47,289 nt of DNA, taken from positions 1 through 47,289 of the forward strand of contig DAOTTW010000115.1 in the NCBI GenBank assembly GCA_034437615.1. Reading direction: 5' to 3'. The DNA is from DAOTTW01 sp034437615. Lineage in GTDB: Bacteria > Chloroflexota > Anaerolineae > Aggregatilineales > Phototrophicaceae. Below the pieces are notes generated by a model. It had not been told where the DNA came from. It saw only the letters and a program-made list of their open reading frames with translations, and made no database searches. Positions 16,578 to 25,800 of the stretch are shown here, piece by piece (the stretch's first letter is position 1; each line of letters starts with the position of its first letter). The translations under genes and the position numbers were made by a program.

Positions 16578-17728
16578 CCTTGCGCGTTGTCGTTGCGATG
16601 CTGTGACGGCTGTTGTTGCTGTGCTGCTTGCTCGCGGCGGCGCTCAGCACGCGATTTGCGGCGGCGGCGTTTGCGCTTGGGCTTATCCGGCTTACTGTCG
16701 CTTCTAGCATCTGCCTGTTTTTTGGGGCGCGGCTTGCGTTCACGTGGAATATCCAGGCGCTTGCCAGCAGCCACCGAGCGAACCAGCGATTTATTGGCGT
16801 CCTCAAGTTCGCCTGTCGTATCGGCATTTGTGGCTTGTGCTGTAACGGCTTGGTCGGCCTCTGCCGGGTGCAGCGGCAGGCGCTCCACGTCGTAGATCGT
16901 CGCTAACGCGCTATCATCATCGTTGCTACTGTCAGATTGTGATTCCCGCTTGGGGCGTTCGTCGTGCTGCGTCGGCTCTTGATCGAGCGCTTCTGCTGGC
17001 CATCCCTGCGTTTCGACCAATTCCAGCGCCGTGCGTGCGGCGCTCTGTGCCGCCGAGCGCTTGTTGGGGCCAGTGCCCTGCGCAATGCTCACTTGCCCGA
17101 TCATAACTTCAATCAGATATTCCTTTTCGTGGTCCGGCCCGATGATGTCCACGACACGATACACAGGCGTGATGTGCAGGTCAGCCTGACTCAATTCCTG
17201 CAAGATGCTGCGGGCATCCAGATGCAAGTTGTGCTTGAGCACATAATCCAGCAATACAGACAGGCGCGGCACCGCGAATTCTTTCACGCGCTGCAAGCCC
17301 TGATCCATATACATAGCCCCGATCAGCGCCTCAAAACCCCGGCACAGCAGATTCACACGGCTGCGACCACCGCTGTTTTCCTCGCCTTTGCCGATGCGCA
17401 GGTAATCCCCCAGGTGGCAATCCGCAGCCAGCATCGCCAGCGAGTCGGTCCGCACCAGCGCAGCCCGCAACTGCGTTAGTTCACCCTCCGTTACATCCGG
17501 GAAGCGCCGAAACAGCATATCCCCGACGACGAAATCCAATATGGCATCACCCAGAAATTCCAGGCGTTCGTTGTCGCGCTCTTTCACCTCAATTTCGTTG
17601 ACGAACGAGCGGTGCGTCAGGGCGCGTTGCAGTAATTCCTGATTGTTGAAGTTAACGCCGAGGATGCCCTCAAATTCAGTCATGTGGCGTTGGCGCTCGT
17701 CGTCAATTGGCGAGCCTGATGTCATCAT
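16574..17728 (-). CDS. rnc: Ribonuclease III with a basic C-terminal tail
   Basis: 384 residues, much longer than the usual ~230. The catalytic domain (about 15-160) has the signature ERLEFLGDAILD and the second acidic site FEALIGAMYMD. A double-stranded RNA-binding domain follows at about 168-240 (LQELSQAD, GPNKRSAAQSAARTAL). Residues ~245-384 are low-complexity: an acidic middle, then a very basic tail (KRKRRRRKSRAERRR) rich in Gln at the end. RNase III cuts double-stranded RNA in rRNA maturation. The extra tail may add RNA or degradosome binding (inference). The ATG at 17728 has GAGG upstream. It is the third gene of moaC-moaDE-rnc, with a 27-base spacer. Confidence 0.95.
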   Translation of the reverse strand: MMTSGSPIDDERQRHMTEFEGILGVNFNNQELLQRALTHRSFVNEIEVKERDNERLEFLGDAILDFVVGDMLFRRFPDVTEGELTQLRAALVRTDSLAMLAADCHLGDYLRIGKGEENSGGRSRVNLLCRGFEALIGAMYMDQGLQRVKEFAVPRLSVLLDYVLKHNLHLDARSILQELSQADLHITPVYRVVDIIGPDHEKEYLIEVMIGQVSIAQGTGPNKRSAAQSAARTALELVETQGWPAEALDQEPTQHDERPKRESQSDSSNDDDSALATIYDVERLPLHPAEADQAVTAQATNADTTGELEDANKSLVRSVAAGKRLDIPRERKPRPKKQADARSDSKPDKPKRKRRRRKSRAERRREQAAQQQQPSQHRNDNAQG

Positions 17729-17755
17729 AGTGTGCTTGCCTCGTTTTGCTGTCTG

Positions 17756-18496
17756 CTACTGTGTATCGTTTCTGCGTCTATCGCTGACCTGCGGCGTATA
17801 ATCGCCTTCGATCCAGCTTTCGCCCGTTGCGCTGACCTCTTTTTTCCACACGGGCACGATTTCCTTCAGGCGATCAATACCATACCGCGCCGCCTCAAAG
17901 CAGCCATCATCCCGGTGTGCCGACGAGCAGGCGATCAAGACGGTGTTCTGCCCCACAGATAGCTTGCCCACACGTTGCGCTATCGCAATACCGACCACCT
18001 GCGGCCAACGCTCCCGGATTTCTGCGGCCACCTGTCGCATTTTGGCCAGCGCCATCGGCTTGTAGGCTTCGTATTCAAGCTGCTGCGTCTGCGGCATATG
18101 ACCGGGCTTGTGCGTCTGGCCGCGCACGATGCCGCTGAACAGGCACACAGCCCCCACAGCGGGTGTCGTAATCTGCGCGATGAGGTCGTCATGGTCGATG
18201 CTGGTCTCCGGCAGCATCAACAATTCTGGCTGTGCATCCTGTGACACTTGGCCACCACTGACAGGCGGGAAAAACGCCACTTCATCACCAGCTTGCACCC
18301 GATCATCAGGAAATGCAAACTCTTCATTGATTGCCGCCAGTGCCGATGCGAAATTAGCCTGCATATCGGGGTAACGCGCAATCAGCGCTTGGCGCAACAC
18401 GCTGACAGTCGGCGTTTCATCGGGCAGCGTGACCGTGACGCGCTTCCTACCCGCCAGATCACGCAAGGTCGCGAACAACAGCACATCAATCTGCAT
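17756..18496 (-). CDS. Fused molybdopterin synthase MoaD-MoaE
   Basis: 246 residues. Residues 1-84 are MoaD-like (ubiquitin fold, MQIDVLLFATLRDLAG) and end in VSGG, the Gly-Gly that is thiocarboxylated. Residues ~100-235 are MoaE: GAVCLFSGIVRGQT, LEYEAYKPMAL, RVGKLSVGQ, CSSAHRDDGCFEA and VPVWKKEV, the last with the active-site lysines. Together the two subunits convert precursor Z (cPMP) to molybdopterin. In Actinobacteria a similar fusion (MoaX) is cut after Gly-Gly to free MoaD; the same is expected here, since the Gly-Gly is followed directly by the linker QVSQDAQPE. The gene is 26 bases after moaC and 27 before rnc. Confidence 0.94.
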   Translation of the reverse strand: MQIDVLLFATLRDLAGRKRVTVTLPDETPTVSVLRQALIARYPDMQANFASALAAINEEFAFPDDRVQAGDEVAFFPPVSGGQVSQDAQPELLMLPETSIDHDDLIAQITTPAVGAVCLFSGIVRGQTHKPGHMPQTQQLEYEAYKPMALAKMRQVAAEIRERWPQVVGIAIAQRVGKLSVGQNTVLIACSSAHRDDGCFEAARYGIDRLKEIVPVWKKEVSATGESWIEGDYTPQVSDRRRNDTQ

Positions 18497-18522
18497 GGCT
18501 CATAGCCTTCCTGTTCACCTGT

Positions 18523-19023
18523 TTACTCTGTGCTGCCATCTGCGACATAATCCCCGCGTGCACCACCGCGCTTTTCCAGCAAGCGCACGCCACTGATCTG
18601 CATGGCGCGGTCTACGGCCTTCGCCATGTCGTAAATTGTCAGCGCCGCCACACTGACAGCCGTCAACGCTTCCATCTCGACGCCTGTTTTGCCCGTCGTG
18701 CGCACCTGTGAGCGGATGTAAACACTACTGCTTTCGTCATCCAACGACAAGTCCACGCTGATCTTCGTCACGGGCAGCGGATGGCACAACGGGATCAGGT
18801 CCGATGTGCGCTTGGCAGCCATAATCCCGGCGATACGCGCTGTCGTCAGCACATCACCCTTTTTCATCTGCCCTTCGCGGATCAGGCGCAGCGTTTCCGG
18901 TTGCATCATGACGCGGCCTTCTGCTATCGCAATGCGGTCTGTATCGGGCTTGGCCCCCACATCAACCATGTTCGCCTGTCCGTCCGCGCCGACGTGTGTT
19001 AACTGCTTATTTTCTTCTGTCAT
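18523..19023 (-). CDS. moaC: Cyclic pyranopterin monophosphate synthase MoaC
   Basis: 166 residues, the normal length. MoaC converts the 3',8-cyclo-GTP made by MoaA into cPMP in molybdenum cofactor synthesis. The signature segments are ANMVDVGAKPDT, IAGIMAAKRTSDLIPLCHP, TGKTGVEMEALTAVS, TIYDMAKAVD and LLEKRGGARGDY. MoaA is not in this window. It is the first gene of the minus-strand moaC-moaDE-rnc operon and is divergent from ftsY. GAGGG lies upstream of its ATG at a rather long 12 bases. Confidence 0.96.
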   Translation of the reverse strand: MTEENKQLTHVGADGQANMVDVGAKPDTDRIAIAEGRVMMQPETLRLIREGQMKKGDVLTTARIAGIMAAKRTSDLIPLCHPLPVTKISVDLSLDDESSSVYIRSQVRTTGKTGVEMEALTAVSVAALTIYDMAKAVDRAMQISGVRLLEKRGGARGDYVADGSTE

Positions 19024-19080
19024 CGCATGTATTTGCCCTCAACTTATGGAAAAACCAAAACGGATTCATAGAATCCTATG

Positions 19081-19131
19081 TGGGGGCGCAGCGCGCTGCG
19101 CCCTGGTTGTAATGCATTGCAACCCTACAGA
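19081..19131. repeat. Short palindromic intergenic element (copy C)
   Basis: A perfect 20-base palindrome at 19084-19103 (GGGCGCAGCG and its complement) is followed at 19105-19124 by a second inverted repeat (GGTTG...CAACC around AATGCATT). The whole is bounded by TGGGGG and CCCTACA, ends also seen in copies A and B. It sits in the 274-base moaC-ftsY gap, where no gene is supported. Confidence 0.6.
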
Positions 19132-19229
19132 TTGTCCAGGTTTGTTTTCGTTCGTCCATTAGACGCCCACATTGCCACAAAGCCTACGCTGATTATGCAA
19201 TTCCTACGCAATGCTAGGCATCTGTTTGC

Positions 19230-19258
19230 TTGTACTCAGCACCGTGCACGAGTATACT
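19230..19258 (+). promoter_or_regulatory. Sigma-70-type promoter of ftsY
   Basis: TTGTAC (19230-19235) and TATACT (19253-19258) are 17 bases apart. The inferred start is near 19265, about 33 bases before the GTG start codon. It would drive ftsY, the methyltransferase and prfB. Confidence 0.65.
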
Positions 19259-19297
19259 CAAAATAATTAATGTCATTTTACACGCGGAGTATTGGAC

Positions 19298-20203
19298 GTG
19301 GGTATTTTCCGGCGTGGCCTGGCGAAAACGCGCCAATCGGTTTTCGGGCGCTTATCGCAAATGCTCGGCAACAGCGAAATCGACGAAGACACCTGGGATG
19401 ATATCGAAGCCCTGCTCATCCAGTCTGATTTAGGCATGGATACCACCAGCACGGTGCTGGATTATCTACAGGAAGAAGTGCGCACCTCCGGCATCACGCG
19501 CACGAATAAGCTCATGGGACTCATGCACAATGCGCTAAGTGCACTGGTGGACGACCCGCCAGAACTCGACATCCAGCATGACCTCGCGGTCATTCTGATC
19601 GTCGGCGTCAACGGGTCCGGCAAAACGACCTCCATCGGCAAATTAGCCCACAAGCTGAAGCAAGAAGGCCGAAACGTCATGCTGGCGGCTGCGGATACGT
19701 TCCGCGCTGCGGCAATCGACCAGCTTATCCGCTGGGGTGAGCGCATCAATGTGCCCGTCGTCGCCAACAAGCCACATTCTGACCCCGGCGCAGTCGTCTA
19801 CGATGCGCTACAAGCCGCCAAAAAACAGGGTAGCGATGTGCTGATTGTCGATACCGCCGGACGCCTGCACAACAATTACAACCTGATGCAAGAATTGGCC
19901 AAAATCCAGCGCGTAATCACGAAGGTCATCCCCGAAGCGCCGCATGAAGTGCTGCTCGTGCTCGATGGCACCACCGGACAGAATGCGCTGCGTCAGGGTA
20001 TGAAATTCTCCGATGTCGTCAAAATCACGGGGCTGATCGTGACAAAGCTAGACGGTACAGCCAAAGGTGGCCTGATCTTTTCGGTCTATAACGATCTGAA
20101 CGTTCCAGTACACTACATCGGTCTCGGTGAGGGCATTGACGATCTGGCCCGCTTCGACCCTCATGCATTTGTCGATGGTGTGCTAAAAGACCCCGAAGCC
20201 TGA
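19298..20203 (+). CDS. ftsY: Signal recognition particle receptor FtsY
   Basis: 301 residues. This is the NG domain only, without the long acidic N-terminal region of the E. coli protein. FtsY binds the SRP-ribosome complex at the membrane and hydrolyses GTP to hand nascent proteins to the translocon. Motifs: G1 GVNGSGKTTSIGKLA, the insertion box DTFRAAAIDQL, G3 DTAGRLHNN, G4 TKLDGTAKGG and G5-like GLGEGIDDL. I chose GTG at 19298 because GGAG lies eight bases before it; a TTG at 19292 is only two bases from that site. The methyltransferase gene begins 12 bases after the stop. Confidence 0.96.
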   Translation: MGIFRRGLAKTRQSVFGRLSQMLGNSEIDEDTWDDIEALLIQSDLGMDTTSTVLDYLQEEVRTSGITRTNKLMGLMHNALSALVDDPPELDIQHDLAVILIVGVNGSGKTTSIGKLAHKLKQEGRNVMLAAADTFRAAAIDQLIRWGERINVPVVANKPHSDPGAVVYDALQAAKKQGSDVLIVDTAGRLHNNYNLMQELAKIQRVITKVIPEAPHEVLLVLDGTTGQNALRQGMKFSDVVKITGLIVTKLDGTAKGGLIFSVYNDLNVPVHYIGLGEGIDDLARFDPHAFVDGVLKDPEA

Positions 20204-20215
20204 CTCGCTCTGCTG

Positions 20216-21028
20216 ATGGCCCAGCCCCTCGAAACCATCACCAGCACACAAAACAACAAAATCAAGCTGGCCAGAAAGCTCCACGACAAGCGCCAACGTG
20301 AACGCGAAGGCTTGTTTGTCGTGGATTATGCGCGTGATCTGGCCCGTGCCCTGGCCAATGGCTATCAGGTAGAATTTGCGTTGTTCTGCCCTGCCCTGGC
20401 GACCACCGAAGAAGCGGCTATATTGGCAACCTTGCCGACAGCCTACGAAGTCGCTGCTGATCTGATGGCAAAGGCCAGCTATCGGCAAAACCCCGGCGGC
20501 TTAATCGCCGTAATGCAGCAAAAAGCGCTAGCCAACGCTGATGATGTGAAAGCACTGGTGGCCGATTACGTGCTTGGTCTGGTCGCGCTGGAAAAACCGG
20601 GCAACATCGGCGCATTGCTGCGCACGGCAGACGCAGCAAGCTTCACGGCCATTCTGTTGATTGATACCGCGCTCGATATTTACAACCCGAATATCATCCG
20701 CAGCAGCACCGGCGCGTCATTCCTGGGTAATCTGTATGCCCTCACATCGCATCAGGCACAGGCTTTGCTGCACGAGCGTGGCTATCAGGTGCTTTCTGCA
20801 CATTTAGAGGGCGATGTCGGCCTGTACGATGTGGATTTTCGCCATAAAAGCGCGGTCATCCTCGGCAAAGAAGATACAGGCTTGCCGCAGACCTGGGTTG
20901 ATGCCTGCGATCATCTCGTGAAAATCCCCATGCACGGCCAATTGTCGGATTCGCTTAACGTCTCTGTATCGGGCGCGGTTTTCATGTATGAGGCACTGCG
21001 GCAGCAGCAACTCGGTGACGGCTTCTGA
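20216..21028 (+). CDS. SpoU/TrmH-family RNA 2'-O-methyltransferase
   Basis: 270 residues. An N-terminal substrate-binding domain (about 1-110, beginning with TSTQNNKIKLARKL) precedes the SPOUT knot domain. The three SpoU motifs are clear: LEKPGNIGALLRTADAA, VILGKEDTGLP and IPMHGQLSDSLNVSVSGAVFMYEA. The layout is that of the 23S rRNA 2'-O-methyltransferases (TsnR/RlmB-like). The exact target nucleotide cannot be read from the sequence. It lies between ftsY and prfB, in keeping with a translation-linked operon. Confidence 0.9.
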   Translation: MAQPLETITSTQNNKIKLARKLHDKRQREREGLFVVDYARDLARALANGYQVEFALFCPALATTEEAAILATLPTAYEVAADLMAKASYRQNPGGLIAVMQQKALANADDVKALVADYVLGLVALEKPGNIGALLRTADAASFTAILLIDTALDIYNPNIIRSSTGASFLGNLYALTSHQAQALLHERGYQVLSAHLEGDVGLYDVDFRHKSAVILGKEDTGLPQTWVDACDHLVKIPMHGQLSDSLNVSVSGAVFMYEALRQQQLGDGF

Positions 21029-21104
21029 CGAACCTCACGACATCAAAATCATAAACCAGGAAAACACAAAGATCACAGAGGATTTCAGAAGCGGAGATAA
21101 ACAC

Positions 21105-22184
21105 ATGGATAGCATCAACACACAGCTAGACGACATGCGAATGCAAATTGACGCCCTGATGCAGAAGCTAGACATCGCAGAAAAAGCGCAGGAAGCCGCT
21201 ATACTAGAACAGCAAGCCAGCGCAACGGATTTCTGGAACGACCCGGAAGCCGCACAAAAGACCATGCAGCGCATGTCCAAGCTGAAAAATCAGGTGGCGC
21301 TATGGCAAGGCGTGCAAAAGCGCATCGCAGACGCGCAAGAACTAGCCGAACTCGGCGACGACATGCTCGAAGAACTGGCACAAGAGACATCCGAATTAAC
21401 AAAAGTAGTAGATAGGATGTCGCTGCGGGCTATGCTCTCCGATGAGCACGACATTGACGACGCGATCCTGGCCATTCATGCGGGTGCGGGCGGCGTTGAT
21501 GCCCAGGATTGGGCGCAAATCCTAGAGCGCATGTACCTGCGTTGGATTGAGCGCAACGGCTACAAGGCCGAAATCATCGAACACAGCGAAGGCGACGAAG
21601 CCGGACTCAAAAGCGTGACCATCAGCGTCAAAGGCGACTACGCCTATGGCTATCTCAAGAGCGAACAGGGCGTGCATCGTCTGGTGCGCATCAGCCCGTT
21701 CGACTCATCAGCACGCCGACATACCTCATTTGCAAAAGTCGAACTCTGGCCAGACATCGAAGCCGACATCGACATCGAAATCAACGAAAAAGACCTGCGC
21801 ATTGATACCTATCGGGCCAGCGGTGCTGGTGGCCAGCACGTGCAGAAGAACGATACAGCCGTGCGTATGACACACGCTCCGACGGGCATTGTCGTGCAAT
21901 GCCAGAATCAGCGCAGCCAGATGCAAAACCGTGAACGCGCCCTGCAAATCCTGAAAGCTCGCCTCTTCGAGATGGAACGCCAGAAACAGCAAGATGAACT
22001 CGCCGCACTAAAGGGCGAAAACGTCGATGCGGGCTGGGGCAACCAGATTCGCTCATATGTCATGCACCCCTACCAGATGGTCAAGGACCACCGCACTAAT
22101 CACGAGGTCGGCAACGTCAACTCGGTGCTGGATGGCAGCTTAAACGACTTCATGGAAAGCTATCTGCGCACGAAGATAAGCTAA
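21105..22184 (+). CDS. prfB: Peptide chain release factor 2, no programmed frameshift
   Basis: 359 residues in one continuous frame. RF2 releases peptides at UGA and UAA codons. It has the stop-codon recognition tripeptide SPF (VRISPFDSSARR) and the catalytic GGQ (SGAGGQHVQKND), plus LRIDTYRASG and NQRSQMQNRERAL. In many bacteria prfB needs a +1 frameshift at an in-frame UGA around codon 25. Here the frame runs straight through and no CTTTGA is seen, so the autoregulatory frameshift is absent. The ATG at 21105 has GGAG eight bases upstream; earlier in-frame starts do not resemble the family. Confidence 0.96.
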   Translation: MDSINTQLDDMRMQIDALMQKLDIAEKAQEAAILEQQASATDFWNDPEAAQKTMQRMSKLKNQVALWQGVQKRIADAQELAELGDDMLEELAQETSELTKVVDRMSLRAMLSDEHDIDDAILAIHAGAGGVDAQDWAQILERMYLRWIERNGYKAEIIEHSEGDEAGLKSVTISVKGDYAYGYLKSEQGVHRLVRISPFDSSARRHTSFAKVELWPDIEADIDIEINEKDLRIDTYRASGAGGQHVQKNDTAVRMTHAPTGIVVQCQNQRSQMQNRERALQILKARLFEMERQKQQDELAALKGENVDAGWGNQIRSYVMHPYQMVKDHRTNHEVGNVNSVLDGSLNDFMESYLRTKIS

Positions 22185-22335
22185 ATTAACGTCGATAGAC
22201 AAATCGCAATAATCAAGGTCGCCACCACAGATTTTGTGTTAGAATGTTCACCGGACGCAACATGTGGAAGCCTCTAGACCGATGGCGAATAAAGACAAAA
22301 ATAAAAATAGAGATAACGATAACGAGGGCAAAGCA

Positions 22336-22521
22336 ATGGGTGAAGAGCAAAACAACAACCTGAGCCTTTCCGAGCGCCTGCGGCTGCAACGCGAAGCCGA
22401 AGAGCAAGGCCGGGAAGATGTGCGGGATAAAACCATCCCCTACGCCGACGATGTGCGTGCCAAGCGTGAAGCAATGCTCAAGCGCCTGGAAGAAAAGCGC
22501 CGTGAAGAAGCCGCTAAGTAG
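22336..22521 (+). CDS. Small highly charged protein of unknown function
   Basis: 61 residues from the ATG at 22336, which has GAGGG seven bases upstream. Longer in-frame starts exist at 22282 and 22264 (up to 85 residues) and would add a Lys/Asn/Asp-rich segment. The protein is mostly predicted helix (LSERLRLQREAEEQ, RAKREAMLKRLEEKRREEAAK) without hydrophobic regions. I do not recognise a family. It sits between prfB and rpoC. Codon use looks like that of its neighbours, which favours a real gene. Confidence 0.55.
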   Translation: MGEEQNNNLSLSERLRLQREAEEQGREDVRDKTIPYADDVRAKREAMLKRLEEKRREEAAK

Positions 22522-22534
22522 CGATACGCATACC

Positions 22535-22554
22535 GGGCGGCTAACAATCCGCCC
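22535..22554 (+). terminator. Weak hairpin after the small charged gene
   Basis: GGGCGG at 22535-22540 pairs with CCGCCC at 22549-22554 around an 8-base loop, 14 bases after the stop codon. No T-run follows, so termination strength is doubtful. Confidence 0.35.
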
Positions 22555-22654
22555 ACGACAACAAAATATCGACAAGTCGCCTTTGACACAAGCTGAATTT
22601 ACGGCTAACATCGCAATCTATCAAAAGTAAATCTAAATCCCACTTCAATCCTCC

Positions 22655-22683
22655 TTGACACACATGTACAGGGTGGATACAAT
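22655..22683 (+). promoter_or_regulatory. Near-consensus promoter of rpoC
   Basis: A perfect TTGACA (22655-22660) and TACAAT (22678-22683) are separated by 17 bases. Transcription would begin near 22690, leaving a leader of about 200 bases before the TTG start at 22893. I see no known riboswitch or terminator in that leader. This is the best promoter in the window and it makes rpoC an independent transcription unit. Confidence 0.8.
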
Positions 22684-22892
22684 ATGCTTTCCCTGGCAAA
22701 CTTTTTGTATTTAGGGTAGCGCTGAAAATACCGACAGTGTTTCGCTGGGTTAACACATGTGTCGGCTATTTGCGCACCGCAACCATCCACCATTCCGTCG
22801 CCCCGTTTAGTTTGGGCGCAACATGCACTCCATGCATCAATTAACCTGCCACAATTGTCAAAAGCAACCAACACAGCAGAGGAGGAAGCCCC

Positions 22893-25800
22893 TTGGAGGC
22901 GAAAGACTTTAGCGCACTCCGAATTAGCCTGGCCTCACCAGAGCAGATTCGCTCTTGGTCGTATGGCGAAGTAACAAAGCCCGAAACCATCAACTATCGG
23001 CGCTTGCGCCCGGAAAAAGATGGTCTCTTCTGCGAGGCAATCTTCGGCCCAACACGAGACTGGCAATGCTACTGCGGTAAATATAAGAACATCCGCTATC
23101 GTGGCATCGTCTGCGATAAATGCGGCGTAGAGGTCACCCGCTCGTCAGTCCGTCGCGAACGCATGGGCCATATCGAATTGGCTGCCCCAGTCGCCCACGT
23201 CTGGTACACGCGCCGTGTACCGAGCTACTTGGGCCTGCTGCTGGATGTCAACCGCCGCAACCTGGACCGCGTGCTGTACTTCGCACAGTACGTGATTACA
23301 AAGGTCGATGAGGAATCGCGCAACAAGGCGATCAACCGCATTAAAAAAGAACTCGACGCCAAGCGCAATGAACTCGGTGGCGACATTCAGGAGCGCATGG
23401 AAGAAATTCGTGGTAGCCACGATGAATACGTCAACCAGTACGAGAGCCGCGCCCAGGCTATCATCGAGCACTACGACAACGAACTCGCCCGCCTCAGCGA
23501 CGACCTCATGGAAGAAGCGCAAAACCTGCAATCTCGCATCGAAGGCATGAAGGGTAGCGCATCGTCCGACGTTCTCTTTGAAACAGTGGATACAGTCATC
23601 GTCGCAAAGGGCGAAACGGTCAGCGGTGAGCACCTCTCCCGTGTGCAGGAGCTAGTCAACCAATACCTCAGCGACCTGCAATCCGACATTGAGGATATGA
23701 AGCAGCGCGAGCTGGAATCGCTCGGCAACGAGATCGAAGGTGTCGCCAGTGAGGTCAACAGCGCCCTGAGCGAACAGCAGGAAGAGCTGGAAAGCCGCCT
23801 TGCGACCGTCCAGGGCAACGCAGAGCGCCAGATTCAGGAATTGCGTGACCTCAAGGTCATGACGTTCTTATCTGAGAATCGCTATCGCGAACTCAAAAGC
23901 CGCTACGGTAACGTTTTCCAGGCCGAAATGGGCGCAGAAGCCTTTTATAGCATCCTGCAAACCCTCGACCTGGAAAAGATGTCCAAAGAACTATGGGACG
24001 AAGTGCGCAACACCCGTTCCAAGCAGCGCCGCAGCAAGGCCACCAAGCGCCTGGGCGTGGTCGAAAGCCTGCGCAGCAGCGATAACCGCTCAGAGTGGAT
24101 GATTCTGACGGTGCTGCCAGTTATCCCGCCAGACTTGCGCCCGATGGTACAGCTTGATGGTGGGCGCTTCGCAACGAGCGACCTGAACGACCTGTACCGC
24201 CGCGTGATTAACCGCAACAACCGCCTGAAGCACCTGCTAGAACTCGGCGCGCCGGATGTGATCGTGCGCAACGAAAAGCGCATGTTGCAAGAGGCCGTTG
24301 ATAGCCTGATCGACAACAGCCAGCGCGGTAAGGCCCTCAGCCGTCGCGGACGCCGTGAACTAAAGTCGCTCAGCGATATGCTGAAGGGCAAGAAGGGCCG
24401 CTTCCGCCGCAACCTGCTCGGTAAGCGCGTTGATTACAGTGGCCGCTCCGTAATCGTGATCGGCCCACGCCTGAAGCTGCATCAGTGTGGCCTGCCAAAG
24501 ACGATGGCGCTTGAACTCTATCGCCCCTTCGTCATCAGCCGTCTGGTGAAGTACAACTATGCCAGCAACGTGAAGGGGGCCAAGCGCATCATTGAGCGCG
24601 AAAAGCCCGAAGTATGGGAAGTGCTGGAAGAGGTCATCAAAGAGCGCCCCGTAATGCTGAACCGTGCCCCAACACTGCACCGCCTCGGCATTCAGGCGTT
24701 CGAGCCGCAGTTAGTCGAAGGTAAAGCCATCCAGATTCACCCGCTGGTCTGCTCTGCATTCAACGCGGATTTCGACGGCGATCAGATGGCTGTGCACGTG
24801 CCGCTGAGCGAAAAAGCCGTTCAAGAAGCCCGCACGCTGATGCTCAGCACGCGCAACCTGCTGAAGCCCGCAGATGGCCAGCCGATTGTCGGCCCAGCAA
24901 AAGACATGGTGCTCGGCATCTACTACCTGACGATGGACCCGACCGTTGAAATCGTGACGCTAAAGGAACGCGCCGACGACTTCCGTTCGTTCAGCACGCT
25001 GCGCAATCCAGATGCAACCGTAGGCGTGGCCTTCCGGTCGAATGGCTTCTATTACGCCCAATACCGTGACATCGCCAATAAGCAGGTTTTTTATAACGAT
25101 GAGCGCGAAGACGAAAATGGCCGCAAACAGGTCGTAGAAACCGCGCTGGATCGCACCATCCGCGCCCTGACCGCTGGCGAAGTCGATTGTATCCTGGCCA
25201 ACACCGTCGAGATGCGCAAGCTAATCGACAAGCTGGGCCTACAAGACAAGCTGGAAATCACCAACCTGCACGAACGCCGTGCGGTGGTGGATCACGACGA
25301 GGTTGAGTACCTGTACGGCCTCGGCATGGTCAACCTACACACGCCGATCCTGCTCGGCAACGTCTATGATGACCGTGAACCCCAGGCAGAGCCAGAGCCG
25401 ACAACCATCGGACGCGCTATCTTCAACCGCATCCTACCGGATGAGCTTCGCTACGTGCAGGAAACGCTCGGCAAGGGTGGCCTAAAGACGCTGGTGGCGC
25501 GTTGCTATCAGAAGATCGGTGCAGAGCGCACAACTGACGTGGTGGATGCCATCAAAGACTACGGCTTCCGTTACGCAACGCTCTCCGGCACGACAATTGC
25601 CGTCTCCGACCTGACTATCCCAGATGAACGCGCCAACATTCTACGTATGGCAGATGAAAACGTCGCCGCCGCCGAAAAAGACTTCCGACGTGGCCTGATG
25701 ACAGAAGAAGAGCGCTATCAGATCACCATCGAAGAATACAGTGATGCCAAAAGCCAGCTAGAAAGCCTGCTACAGAAAACGCTCGATCCATACGGCCCGG

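Noticed and set aside
21105..21200. Possible +1 frameshift site in prfB
   Set aside because: No CTTTGA and no in-frame stop; the single frame covers the whole protein.
22690..22892. Riboswitch or attenuator in the 200-base rpoC leader
   Set aside because: No terminator hairpin with a T-run and no recognised ligand-binding consensus; a protein-binding site cannot be excluded.
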